This document shows positions 52,449 through 62,763 of a DNA stretch of 64,000 nucleotides, piece after piece. The notes beneath the pieces are model-generated. The model was not told where the DNA came from and ran no database searches. It saw only the letters and a program-made list of their open reading frames with translations. A program made the position numbers and the translations under genes. Position 1 is the first letter of the stretch, and each line of letters starts with the position of its first letter. The stretch comes from Candidatus Doolittlea endobia (GTDB taxonomy: Bacteria; Pseudomonadota; Gammaproteobacteria; Enterobacterales; Enterobacteriaceae), in assembly GCF_900039485.1 (NCBI RefSeq), contig NZ_LN999833.1:248001-312000 (forward strand), written 5' to 3'.

Positions 52449-54179
52449 CTAGTATAATTCTATAGGATGATGATAGTAATAATAATGTCCGCGAAGCGCC
52501 ATTAACGTCTGATGGCTGCCCTGTTCGATAAGAGTGCCGCGATCTAGAATACAAATGCGGTCCAAACGTTCTAATCCTTGTAATCGATGTGTGACAATAA
52601 CTACTGTCCGTCCTTGGCCGAGTGTGCTAAGCAAGTGAAGTATTTTTTGTGCGGTAACAGCATCCAGCCCCTCTGTTGGCTCGTCGAGCAGCCACAACGG
52701 GGCATCGCGCAGCAGTGCGCGAGCAATACCTATACGACGTTGTTCACCGCCGGAAAGAGCCCGCCCACCTTCGCCGTACCAGGCATTAAGCCCATCACCT
52801 TTCAGAAGTTTATCAAGACCTACTTGCCGTATTACGAAGTGCAGTTGTTCATCGTCGGCGTTCTTTGCTGCCAAACGGAGATTATCGCGTAACGTGGCGC
52901 TAAAAATATAGACGCGTTGCCCTACCACGGCAGTCATCACGCGCAGCGCGCTTTCGCTCCACTTATGCAACGGCACGTCATTAAGCAAAATTTCCCCATT
53001 ATTGGGATCCCAAGCGCGGGTTAATAATTGCAAGAAAGTTGATTTTCCGCTGCCCGTATGGCCAAGGAGAACAATATGTTCGCCGGCAGTGACTGTTATG
53101 GTTAAGTCGTTAATAGCGGCTACGATTTGATGAGGATAGCAAAACCGTAGCCGACGGACGCTGAGAGAAACACTCGCTGCTGGCGAAGGGCCAGCTTCGG
53201 GGAAGAACACTACTGGCGTCTGTTGGACAAGGTTGTTTAGGCGCACGGTGCAGGCAATGACTTGTCCAAGATGTTGAAACGTACCAGCTACCGGATTCAA
53301 TGCCTCGAACAATGCAAGTGTTGAAAAAACAAATAAAGCTACTAGCGGACCAGCCGAACCATCGCCTTCTATGTTATCGGCGATTAGCCATAGTATACCG
53401 GTTGATGTTAGGCCGGTTATCATCAGCAATAAACATTGCGCGCCAGCACCTAGGCTGCTTTGACGACGCTGTTGCGTCTGCCAGCATTTTTCAATAGCCG
53501 TAAGTTGGCAGCGGTAGCGTTCAGCGGCGCCGTATAAAGTGAGTTCGGCATTTCCGGAAAGCCAAGTAGTAAGCTGTAAACGATAATCTGTGCGTAGAGC
53601 GGTCAGAACTTCCCCTATCGGTTTGCCAGCGAGGTAAAATAACGGCGGAAATAAAGTCAAAACAACTAACATTATCGTGCTAAGGATCAAGCTTGCTCGA
53701 GGGTTCAATAGATAAAGTCCGACGCCTACGGTCAGCGTGACGAGCAGTGCTCCTAGCAAAGGAGAAATAACTCGCAAATAAAGATGATCCAGCGTATCTA
53801 CATCTGCTACTAGGCGATTAAGCAGTTCTCCCTTGCGCAAATCGGCGGTTGTGCCAGGTGCAAGAGGAAGAATACGGGTGAAAATATAAAGCCGCAGATG
53901 TTGTAATATACGGAAGGTAGCATCGTGGCTGACTACTCGCTCCGCCCAGCGGCCGACAGTGCGGATAATTGCCGCGCTGCGTACGCCGGCGGCAGGTAGC
54001 ATATAGTTAAAGTTGTACAGGCTGGCGGTGCCCACAGTCGCCGCGCTGGCAAGGAACCAGCTGGAGAGCATCATCAGACCAATGCTAGCTAACAATGTAC
54101 TGATGGTGAGCAGGACGCCAAAGGCAAGTTGTCCTCTGTGACGACGATAGAGGGCCAAATAGGGTAATAATGCACGCAT
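52449..54179 (-). CDS. cydC: Cysteine/glutathione exporter subunit CydC
   Basis: CydC pairs with CydD in an inner-membrane ABC exporter of glutathione and cysteine (also reported to bind haem) needed to assemble cytochrome bd. It is 576 residues (E. coli 573). A six-helix membrane domain (about 1-310) precedes the ATPase domain with Walker A LLGHTGSGKSTF, signature ALSGGEQRRIGIARAL and Walker B LWLLDEPTEGLD. It starts 2 nt after cydD. Its presence implies that cydAB is, or recently was, in use. Confidence 0.96.
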   Translation of the reverse strand: MRALLPYLALYRRHRGQLAFGVLLTISTLLASIGLMMLSSWFLASAATVGTASLYNFNYMLPAAGVRSAAIIRTVGRWAERVVSHDATFRILQHLRLYIFTRILPLAPGTTADLRKGELLNRLVADVDTLDHLYLRVISPLLGALLVTLTVGVGLYLLNPRASLILSTIMLVVLTLFPPLFYLAGKPIGEVLTALRTDYRLQLTTWLSGNAELTLYGAAERYRCQLTAIEKCWQTQQRRQSSLGAGAQCLLLMITGLTSTGILWLIADNIEGDGSAGPLVALFVFSTLALFEALNPVAGTFQHLGQVIACTVRLNNLVQQTPVVFFPEAGPSPAASVSLSVRRLRFCYPHQIVAAINDLTITVTAGEHIVLLGHTGSGKSTFLQLLTRAWDPNNGEILLNDVPLHKWSESALRVMTAVVGQRVYIFSATLRDNLRLAAKNADDEQLHFVIRQVGLDKLLKGDGLNAWYGEGGRALSGGEQRRIGIARALLRDAPLWLLDEPTEGLDAVTAQKILHLLSTLGQGRTVVIVTHRLQGLERLDRICILDRGTLIEQGSHQTLMALRGHYYYYHHPIELY

Positions 54180-54181
54180 AG

Positions 54182-55945
54182 CTACAGTTCCTGCGCTCGA
54201 AAAGTAATCAAATCGGCCAATGGCCCATCACTAACGGCAAGGTCGGCGTAAGAGCCTTGTTGAGCGATAGTGCCTTCATGCATCACCCAGACCACGTCGA
54301 AATCTGTAATGGCCTGTAATTGATGCGTTACTAATAACGTGGTCTGACGCCGCTTGGCGCTTTTCAGAACATGCATCACTAATCTCTTGCTGTGTATATC
54401 TAGACTGGCGGTAGGTTCATCAAGTAACAGCAGGTCTGGGGTCCGGATCAGTGCACGAGCCAAGGCAACACGCTGCGCCTGACCCACGGAAAGCAGACCG
54501 GCGTCTTCGCCAACGGCGCTATCCAGTCCCTTTGGCAGTACAGAAAGAAATTCTGCTATATAGGCATCATTCACCACCTGCATCAATTGAGCATTGTCTG
54601 CAGATGGTGCGCCCAGCAAAATATTGTCGCGCAATGTTGCCACTGGCAGCGACGGATTCTGGCTAATCCAACTTAATCGTTCACGCCACTGACTTGGCGC
54701 GAGCGCGCGCAGCTCTCGGCCGTTGATTTTAAGCGAACCACGATAGGGCAGAAATCCAAGCAATACGTTAAGAATAGAACTTTTGCCCGCGCCGCTGGCG
54801 CCGACAATAGCTACTTGCTGACCCGCTGGAAGAAAAAAGTTCAGCGGTCCGGCGAGTTCGCTACCGTCAGGCGCCAGCACCCATAAATCGCAAGCGAGTA
54901 AACTCACTGGTCCTGGTGCTAGCGTTTCGCTACCGGCCCCTTGGGCTTCATCGTCATGTTCTAAAAAAGAGACTAAAGATTCCGCGGCGCCTACCGCTTT
55001 GGCTTTGGCGTGATAGAACATTCCAAGATCACGTAACGGCTGGAAAAATTCCAGCGATAGGATCAAGACCAGAAAACCGGAGAAAAGCGTAACGCCGGTT
55101 CCATAGCTGCCGAAATGTAGCTCTTGCAGGTAGGAGAAGCCGAAATACACTGCTGCTATAGCAATGGAGATCGAGGTAAAGAACTCCAATATTCCAGAGG
55201 AAAGAAAGGCTAGTCGTAATACTTCCATAGTACGCTGACGAAATAACTCGGTTGCATGGCGGAGCTCTTGCGTTTCAGCTTCGGCGAGAAAGAAGAGCCG
55301 AAGAGTGTCTAGCCCGCGTAACCGGTCTAAAAAGTAGCCCGACAGGCGCGCCAGTGCTAAAAAATTGCGTCGGTTGGCGTCAGCCGCACCCATTCCGACC
55401 AGTGTCATGAATAGCGGAATCAGCGGCGCGGTTAACAATAAAATCAGCCCAGCGGCCCAGTTGATGAAAAACACTACAATCAGGATCATCAGCGGTACCA
55501 GCACCGCCAGCGACACTTGTGGCAAATAGCGGGCGTAAAAGTCGTGCATATCTTCGATTTGCTCAAACAGCATACTGCTCCAGCTTCCAGCTGGCTTTCC
55601 GCGGATCCAGGCCGGCCCTAAACGCGCGAGGCGATCTAGCACTTGGGTACGAATTTGACGGCGCAAAAAACTACCGGCGATAAATCCTACCTGTTCACGG
55701 ATATAGTTAACCACTGCGCGCAGCGCAAATAACGACGCTAGAACAACAAAGCTACCGGTTAAAGTAGTGCGCGGGGCGTCATCCATGATTAACGCCTGTA
55801 ACACACTAGCTAGTACCCAGGCTTGTATAACGATAATAACAGCGCTTATTAGGCCAAGAAGACGGGAAAGGTTCAGCCAGCGGTTTATCCACTTACTTTG
55901 CGATCCTAGCCAACGTACCAAGATTTGTTGTCGATTCTTATTCAT
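54182..55945 (-). CDS. cydD: Cysteine/glutathione exporter subunit CydD
   Basis: CydD is the partner of CydC in the heterodimeric exporter. It is 587 residues (E. coli 588). The membrane domain (about 1-320) is followed by Walker A IVGASGAGKSSILNVLL, a slightly divergent signature LLSVGQAQRVALARAL (LSVGQ, as in E. coli CydD) and Walker B LLLLDEPTASLD. trxB, the next gene in E. coli, is not recognisable upstream, so cydD is preceded by a long desert. Confidence 0.96.
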   Translation of the reverse strand: MNKNRQQILVRWLGSQSKWINRWLNLSRLLGLISAVIIVIQAWVLASVLQALIMDDAPRTTLTGSFVVLASLFALRAVVNYIREQVGFIAGSFLRRQIRTQVLDRLARLGPAWIRGKPAGSWSSMLFEQIEDMHDFYARYLPQVSLAVLVPLMILIVVFFINWAAGLILLLTAPLIPLFMTLVGMGAADANRRNFLALARLSGYFLDRLRGLDTLRLFFLAEAETQELRHATELFRQRTMEVLRLAFLSSGILEFFTSISIAIAAVYFGFSYLQELHFGSYGTGVTLFSGFLVLILSLEFFQPLRDLGMFYHAKAKAVGAAESLVSFLEHDDEAQGAGSETLAPGPVSLLACDLWVLAPDGSELAGPLNFFLPAGQQVAIVGASGAGKSSILNVLLGFLPYRGSLKINGRELRALAPSQWRERLSWISQNPSLPVATLRDNILLGAPSADNAQLMQVVNDAYIAEFLSVLPKGLDSAVGEDAGLLSVGQAQRVALARALIRTPDLLLLDEPTASLDIHSKRLVMHVLKSAKRRQTTLLVTHQLQAITDFDVVWVMHEGTIAQQGSYADLAVSDGPLADLITFRAQEL

Positions 55946-58232
55946 TGAAAGCTTGTTCCAGCAAGAACGGCATAAAGTTGGGAATCCATGTTAAGTAACG
56001 AGATCGGAATGTTCTGCAGCGAAAGTACACTGACATATTATCCTGTTGTAGGCAAAGTGAAAATCATTGGGCTAATATTAAAAGAACCATTGTTACAAGA
56101 TTTCGACCTGGATCGTACATCGAATCGCAATGCTTGCAAGAAAAGGATATTTTGCAGTGTTTCGTCCATGCCTGCCATGAACTCGCGACGACAGTCTCTA
56201 GCTCTATAACTACTTGTCCGATAATTTCAAGCCTTAAAGAGATAGTGTAAATTGGTCACGAAAGACTGATGTCAGTGTACGATCCTGCTGGTGTGCTTTG
56301 CGTTCGCTAATTAGCATACTAAAGTTCTTTATCAAACGCTGAAGCAGCGCTGTCTCTGTCATAGGATTTATCAGTAACGCCTAGGCCAATTCATTGGCCT
56401 CGACGGTAAAGCGAGACAGAATTAACACACTGGGACGTAATATATCTTTAGCCACCTAATTTCCCGTCTCGTAACGGCGTTATTAACTCCATCTCACAAT
56501 GACGGCGTCTTTTCTGACTTTGAAAAAGGGTCGTTGATACGATCGGATTCGGTTTCCAGCTTGTGCAAGGATATCCTTGATACGCTTGTACATCGTCTTG
56601 TAACATTGGCGCAATTGAAATTGCGGGTATTACCGCGACGCGTCTTATAGGTCTGAAAGCGCTCTGATAACCCTTTAGGGTAATTGAGACGATCAACATC
56701 TCATCGTACAGATGCGCAAGTTTTGGCAGCAATAACTTTTCTACTAATTTATTGAATATTCCCTAGCTCAACGCTTATAAGGTAAATCTACGCTTGTAGT
56801 TTTCGAGACGATCACCATCCAGCTTTTGTGGTCACTAACGCTAAATTTTCAATGAATTCCTAACAAAAGTTAATTCGAAAAGCTTTGTCAACAGCTCTTT
56901 ACGCCGGGCAACACATTAAAACTCTTAGAAATAGGAAAAGGAATATGTAAGAAAAACCAATTCAGTTTTCTATGTCTCACTTATGTGACAAGCGCTGGAA
57001 AATGGCAATAAATGATAATCGTGTATCCAAAGAATATCATTTCTATTTACTAGCGACTTTAAATATTCGACAACATTGTATTAACTAATCATCAGAATCT
57101 TTACGTTAATATTACATCAAGTCAAGACATCATGATAGGCGGACCAGATAACAGTGTAAAATTGAGATAATATTAATCATATTACTTTGCTTTAGAACAA
57201 ACGCCGCAAAAGCATCTATAATGCTAACGGACAAACCGTTGGCTTTTCTTTTTTTACTTTCAATAGCTGCTATCCTATTTGATTCAATTATTAGAAGGCT
57301 CATAAACTTTTCCAATCTTTATCCGTAAGATCGTTAGCAACGAATAACAGCGTACGTCCAGAAAAAGGCGCTTCTTGCGCAAATACAGCTCTATAACTTC
57401 TGCGCCTTGCCACACTGGCAGGCTCTACATATTTACTGGGCCGTAGAACCAGTTTGGAATAACATTTTCCATAGCAGTTATTAAAAGTCATAATAGCCGC
57501 TTCAACTCCTGCGACAATTCAGTCATATGTGATACTGTGAATTCCTGTTGGTTTCACCCCGCTCTTCGGCATGCACTCCGGAGGCAAATCCGCGAAACGG
57601 TGTAAGCTCAGTATATTTACTGTGATAGCCGATCTGGTATCAAAGCTAGAGCGCTGTTAGAGGTATCATAAAGCTCGCATGCAATTCTGATTGTATTCCA
57701 ATACCGGCGTTCCTTATATTATGATCCCGACGTTAGGGTGCTTTGACATATTATCGTGCAAGTAGAGATCTAAGGAGTGTAAGAACATAAAGAGGATCCC
57801 GATTTTATTATATCCTTAGCTTTCTTTGTTCTTAAGCTGTTCTTGGAATCACCTAAGCTAAAGGGGGGTGAGGGTAGCGAAAATAAATATTGCCCAGGCA
57901 ATCCTACACTATTGTAACTATAACATAAAAATTAATGGTTTACACTTTTGCCAGAACGAGCAAAATTTATTTTACTAGTAAATACAACTATTTTTACACT
58001 GCAATTAGCATTCTAATTTTTTATTCTTTGATTTTAAAAGGTGCAGCAAAACCTGTGGTGTAATCGATTATTCGGCTGAACTGTACATGCGCTGGATGTG
58101 CATCGTCTGAAAGTGCATAAAGCAACTAGCCACGTTGATTGGCTTCAACGTGCATTCCAAGCCTGGTCAACGTATCGTTAACCGCCACTGACCATTGATT
58201 AAGACGGCTCGTCGACACTTCCCGGCGAAAAA
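55946..58232. other. Large gene desert between cydD and pgl
   Basis: About 2.3 kb without an intact gene. trxB and lrp, expected from E. coli order, could not be read. Several minus-strand frames look like decayed coding sequence (56448-56732, 56220-56440, 57300-57491 ending VANDLTDKDWKSL), but none could be assigned. No repeat R or H copy was seen. Confidence 0.45.
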
Positions 58233-59282
58233 CTATGACTTAAGCTTGGACCTAGGTGCAGTGGGTCGCGAAGCGAGTGGCAATGCGCCCAAGATGGACA
58301 CCCACACCGGCCCTTGTCCCACCACATAGCGCGCCAATGGTATCAGCGCGCCGGATTGCGTATTGATAGCGTAAACCATGATATGGTGTGATTTCTGCCC
58401 GGCTGCCACTAAAAACCGGCCCTGGCTATCGATATTGAAACCACGTGGCTGAGTTTCTGTTGCCTGATGACCCAACGGAAGCAAATTTTCGCCGTTTTTA
58501 GATACCGCAAAGTAGCTGATGATACTGGCGGTGCGATCGCAGCAATAGAGCCAGCGACCGTCTGGCGTGATATGGATATCTGCTGCCCAGCATTTGGCTC
58601 TAAAACCAGCTGGTATAATATCTAGTGTTTGCACGATGTGTGAACTGACGCCTATAGAATCTATAGCAATTACGTTGACCGTACCGTTTAGTTCATTAAT
58701 TACATAAGCGTAATCGCCGCCATGGTGAAAGGCCATATGCCGTGGCCCGGCACCGGATACGCTGTCTAATGCTTCTGGTGTATGGGGCATCAAATAACCA
58801 GATTTACCAATGGTATAAAGCCGGATGCGATCTTCTTTCAGGCAAGGTATCCAAAGTACCTGATTTGTGGTGTCAACATTAGCAGAGTGGCAATGGGTTA
58901 GACCTTTTAAGGTCTGCGTCGGTTTGCCAGCAATGCCCTGTTCGTCGATGGGACTTACGTCGAGACAACTGCCGCTATAAGAAACACTGTACAGAGTTTT
59001 GCCATGCAAATCAGTGGTCAGTTGGGTCGGACTACCCGACAGCGGGGCTATGCCGGTTTCGGTTATCAACCCTTGTTCATTAATCTGATAGCTAACTACA
59101 CTAAAAGACGGACGAACGCTGACGCCAATGTAGAGGTAGGTGTTTGCCGGATGGATGACCATTGATTTCCCCTGCCCAGGAGTATTTATAACTTGCAGTA
59201 AAGTTAGCGTACCTTGGTGATCCATTTTCCAGACATGTATCTGCTGACTCTCTGGGCTAGTAACATAGATAATCTGATTCAT
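58233..59282 (-). CDS. pgl: 6-phosphogluconolactonase Pgl
   Basis: Pgl hydrolyses 6-phosphogluconolactone in the oxidative pentose phosphate pathway. It is a seven-bladed beta-propeller (YbhE type) of 349 residues (E. coli 331), with about 15 extra residues at the C-terminus. I chose the ATG at 59282, giving MNQIIYVTSPESQQIHVW like E. coli; an in-frame ATG at 59321 would add 13 residues. Conserved blocks include GAGPRHMAFH, WAADIHITPDGRWLY, TETQPRGFNID and AAGQKSHHI. Confidence 0.95.
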   Translation of the reverse strand: MNQIIYVTSPESQQIHVWKMDHQGTLTLLQVINTPGQGKSMVIHPANTYLYIGVSVRPSFSVVSYQINEQGLITETGIAPLSGSPTQLTTDLHGKTLYSVSYSGSCLDVSPIDEQGIAGKPTQTLKGLTHCHSANVDTTNQVLWIPCLKEDRIRLYTIGKSGYLMPHTPEALDSVSGAGPRHMAFHHGGDYAYVINELNGTVNVIAIDSIGVSSHIVQTLDIIPAGFRAKCWAADIHITPDGRWLYCCDRTASIISYFAVSKNGENLLPLGHQATETQPRGFNIDSQGRFLVAAGQKSHHIMVYAINTQSGALIPLARYVVGQGPVWVSILGALPLASRPTAPRSKLKS

Positions 59283-59782
59283 GTATTTTCTTAAAATCAT
59301 TTTTGACAGGTATACGTCCATTTTTAACGGTTAAGTGAATTATTGAAATAATAGATGTTAACGATATATTTCTGACCCGTCACAATATACACAGTTATAT
59401 TGTCGGAATTAGTTGCACTTTAAAAACCAGTCTGCAAGTCATGCTGATCGCTGAACGTCAGTATATCGCTATTCCCCTTTGCTTGTATGCTCTCGGAATA
59501 GACACATAAGATCTAAACGCTTACAACATCGTCTAGGCTAGCATCACGTATCCTGGCCTGGTCGGAGACCTTACCGCCGACAACGGCTAAGCTCGTATAG
59601 GCGAGCAGATAAAACTAGAGCTTGAGTTGATCTGCCAATAGTTCTGAGCGATCAAGTGGATATTGGGCTGGCATAGTCACGAAAGGATGCAGGATGGATA
59701 AAGTAATCATTTTGATGATAATTTCGTTAATTCTATCTTCCAGCGACTGCTTGTTTGAGTTAATAAATATATAGTCATGGTT
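59283..59782. other. Non-coding stretch between pgl and ddlA
   Basis: No gene or relic recognised. Confidence 0.45.
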
Positions 59783-60892
59783 TCAGCGTTCTATCTGGTT
59801 TAGGCTAGTCGTAGTGGCGCGGGCTAGTGCTAGCCCGATCAGGCGATCGACTAAATCGGGATAATCTAACCCACTAGCTTTCCACAACTTAGGATACATG
59901 CTGATTGAGGTAAAACCTGGCAAGGTATTAACTTCATTTAGTAAGATTTTGCCTTGGTCGCTTAAAAAGAAATCTACCCGTGCCATCACACTACAGCCGA
60001 GCGCCTGATAAGCCTCCCGTGCCATTGTCCGGAGAGTATTAGCGACGGACACTGACAGTGCTGCTGGAATAACTAGACCTGCTTGCGCTTCATTGAGATA
60101 CTTAGCGTGATAGGCATAAAATTCGTCGTTGACAAGGATCTCACCGCAGACGCTAACATCAGGAGAATTGTTTCCCAGCACAGCGATTTCGATTTCTCGA
60201 CCGTTTATCCCCTGTTCCACTAGCACTTTAGTGCCATAACGGAAGGCCAGTGCCAATGCTGCTTCAAAATCGGCGCGGGTTATCACCTTGCTCACACCTA
60301 TGGAAGAACCTTGACTAGCGGGTTTAATAAACAGTGGAAGACCCAGCTGGCTGATGATAGCGCCGATATCCGGCGCAACATCGACATTACGTAGCAGCGT
60401 CACCGAGGGTGTCACCGGCACCCCGGCGTCGCGTAAAACGCGTTTAGTCATGTCTTTGTCCATACATACCGCCGAGCCCAATATATCTGCCCCAGCGTAG
60501 GGAATGTTGAGTGCCCGCAACAGGCCTTGTACCGACCCGTCCTCTCCGCTAGCGCCGTGCAATACAGAGAAAGCGACATCAATCTGCGGCAATGGCTGAG
60601 CATTAGCGGCATCAATCAGCTGCGCCCCAAATTGACCGGGCACCACAGCTAGGTAGCGCTGCGGTGGTGCCAAACGGATGGCGGCTGGATCGTCCGCATT
60701 GCACAGATAGGCCTGTCTATCGCACAACGTCCAGCGTCCATGTTTATCTACTCCGATAAGAGTTAAATCGTATTTTTTTTGGTCTATGGCACAAATAAGA
60801 TTCACTGATGAGCGCAACGACACTTCATGCTCAGTGGACTGGCCACCGAATAGCACCGCGACTCGTTTTTTGCCGTTTTCCCGTGATTCCAT
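59783..60892 (-). CDS. ddlA: D-alanine--D-alanine ligase A
   Basis: This enzyme makes the D-Ala-D-Ala dipeptide for peptidoglycan precursors. It is 369 residues (E. coli DdlA 364) and clearly the A type from its long N-terminal region and sequence. The ATP-grasp features are visible: GGQSTEHEVSLRS near the start, LHGASGEDGSVQG, KPASQGSSIGVSKV, and the metal-binding NEVNTLPGFTSISMYPKLW near the C-terminus. It stands alone, with deserts on both sides. Confidence 0.97.
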   Translation of the reverse strand: MESRENGKKRVAVLFGGQSTEHEVSLRSSVNLICAIDQKKYDLTLIGVDKHGRWTLCDRQAYLCNADDPAAIRLAPPQRYLAVVPGQFGAQLIDAANAQPLPQIDVAFSVLHGASGEDGSVQGLLRALNIPYAGADILGSAVCMDKDMTKRVLRDAGVPVTPSVTLLRNVDVAPDIGAIISQLGLPLFIKPASQGSSIGVSKVITRADFEAALALAFRYGTKVLVEQGINGREIEIAVLGNNSPDVSVCGEILVNDEFYAYHAKYLNEAQAGLVIPAALSVSVANTLRTMAREAYQALGCSVMARVDFFLSDQGKILLNEVNTLPGFTSISMYPKLWKASGLDYPDLVDRLIGLALARATTTSLNQIER

Positions 60893-61409
60893 AACTTCCT
60901 CGTTGATTATTAAAATAACTAGAGGTTGTTACGAGTTCAAGAAAATATAGTTACATATTTTAGATTTAGTTGAATCATGCATCTATCACGTCGGCATAGT
61001 TCTAAGAAAATTTCAATCATACTTTGAGTCTTAAATATATATAGTGGCGAAAAACCATGTATAGCCATCTTTTCTACATACTGTGTGTCTAAAATATATA
61101 AATTTAAGTTATGTTATTTTATCTGTTATTTTGCTTACTACATGACTATTCTAGTCTAACTAGATACTATAAATAGATCATACATCAGTTATGTAAAATT
61201 CTCTGTTGAATTTGCTTAACGATAGCAATTGCTGCTATTGCGAGTGCCGGCAATCGCGATCAATGAAATTATGGCTTGGCTGTTTGAACTATATTGCAGC
61301 ATGATAGTGTAATCTTGGATTATTGTTAGATTGTTTTCATTACTCTAGCTGAGTCAACCTCCCTCACAGCCCGAGGCAGAGTTAATTTCGGCTGATATAG
61401 CTAAGCTGA
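60893..61409. other. Non-coding stretch downstream of the cra relic
   Basis: No gene. A weak repeat R copy is at about 60920-60946 (TAGAGGTTGTTACGAGTTCA). A stretch at 61184-61225 resembles 48521-48565. Confidence 0.45.
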
Positions 61410-62207
61410 CTGCGCTGGAATAAGCTAAAGAGCGAATACACGTCTGACCCAGCTTAGGCTGGTGTACTCATTGATGGCTAGCAAGCACCAGCTCCAGCGC
61501 TCACGTTGCTGCTTCTTTATGTCGCTGTACAACCCCCATAACCGGACATTCTAGAAAATCCAGAAGTTCATTTCGCCAAAAGTAGCGATATCCAGAGAAG
61601 TTGGCAATTATCTATTGCGTCTCAATGTAACATCAATCATCCCTGAAAGGGTGGATAACAAACATCATAGCGCCAGTGCTACCGCCAAACGCTCATGGCT
61701 AGCATAGAAAAAATCCGGCTTACGCGGTTTCTTCTCCCAGTCTCGCCGAAATCTCTATGTGCGTCAGTAAGTTTGCTGACAACTCCAGTAATGCTTAAGA
61801 TACAGCACGTGCCTTCCCAGGAAATTGACTCAGTTCCTTGGATAAGATTTCCGCATCTTTCTCATCTACGTCAACAAAACTTATGAAGCGCGCGCTGATC
61901 TAGAGCACGGCCAAGGTCAATAACGTCATTGATCCAGCGCTAAACGGACGCGTCAGCGGCAAGGCAGCAGAGATAATAATCTCTGTGCCTCTGGAGAGAT
62001 TCTCCACATAGCACGTCTCATTTATCCGACTGTTCTTCCAGACAGGTGATAAATAGCTGATAGCGCACCGACGTGTCTGGCATTCAAGATAGTTAACGAT
62101 ACGGGTGTATTGATCTTTTCCATATCAGAGATGACCAGGCCAATGGAACGAGTACGCAAGCGCATAAGCCGTTTAACATTAAGCCAGGCGATTTTATCCA
62201 GTTTCAC
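61410..62207 (-). pseudogene. cra: Disrupted cra (fruR), catabolite repressor/activator
   Basis: Cra controls carbon flow between glycolysis and gluconeogenesis. From the old GTG start (62205-62207) the minus strand reads VKLDKIAWLN, then after a deletion of most of the helix-turn-helix [17 protein letters not shown], a shifted YQLFITCLEEQSDK, LDQRALHK, DAEILSKELSQFPGKA (about 61800-61850) and, near the end, LECPV with ALELVLASHQ. These match E. coli Cra in order ([57 protein letters not shown]). It has multiple frameshifts and is certainly dead. Confidence 0.92.
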
Positions 62208-62763
62208 ATAGGTCTCTTTATGCTTGTCAATTAACCGTTTTCCCGAATGTCCATAATTGCAACAAAGGAACTGAACTTTAATAGTCGTTAAGCTTCTAAG
62301 CCTATATTGAATTTGCCGAATAGCGTTAATCATCTCTATAGCATCTGTAGATTTCTTGCTTCAAACCCATCCTTACATCTTATCGTGATATCACATAAAG
62401 ATGTACTGATTGATGTTTAAAAAAAAGGACAAACCACCCTTGTCTTTAACTCATAACGAGATTATCAGCTACCGTGTCCCTGCATCCAAAACTATTTATT
62501 ACCATGTCGCATTGTGCTCTCGATGCCGAATGATCATTGCATCGAATTCCATTTCTTGTACTATAATGGAGGAAGATCACAAGCAATTTTGGTATATGCA
62601 TTTTGAAAATAAAAGGATATACATAAATATGTGTTTCACACATAACTTTTATTTTAATTGCCTATTGAAGATTATCATGTAGTTGCAATCAGAGTAAATT
62701 TAATTAGCGCAGTGTTGTATCTACTGAAGATTCAGCGGAATAAAAAGCCAAGTAATATTGACA
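62208..62763. other. Non-coding stretch between the cra relic and mnmE
   Basis: No gene. Contains an inverted copy of repeat R (62417-62468). Confidence 0.5.
62417..62468 (-). repeat. Dispersed repeat R, copy G (inverted)
   Basis: On the minus strand it reads CTCGTTATGAGTTAAAGACA, then AGGGTGGTTTGTCCTTTTTT. It is the only clear copy found in this orientation. Confidence 0.7.

Noticed and set aside
61695-61886. 63-codon plus-strand frame
   Set aside because: It lies antisense to the cra relic, whose minus-strand match to Cra explains the sequence.
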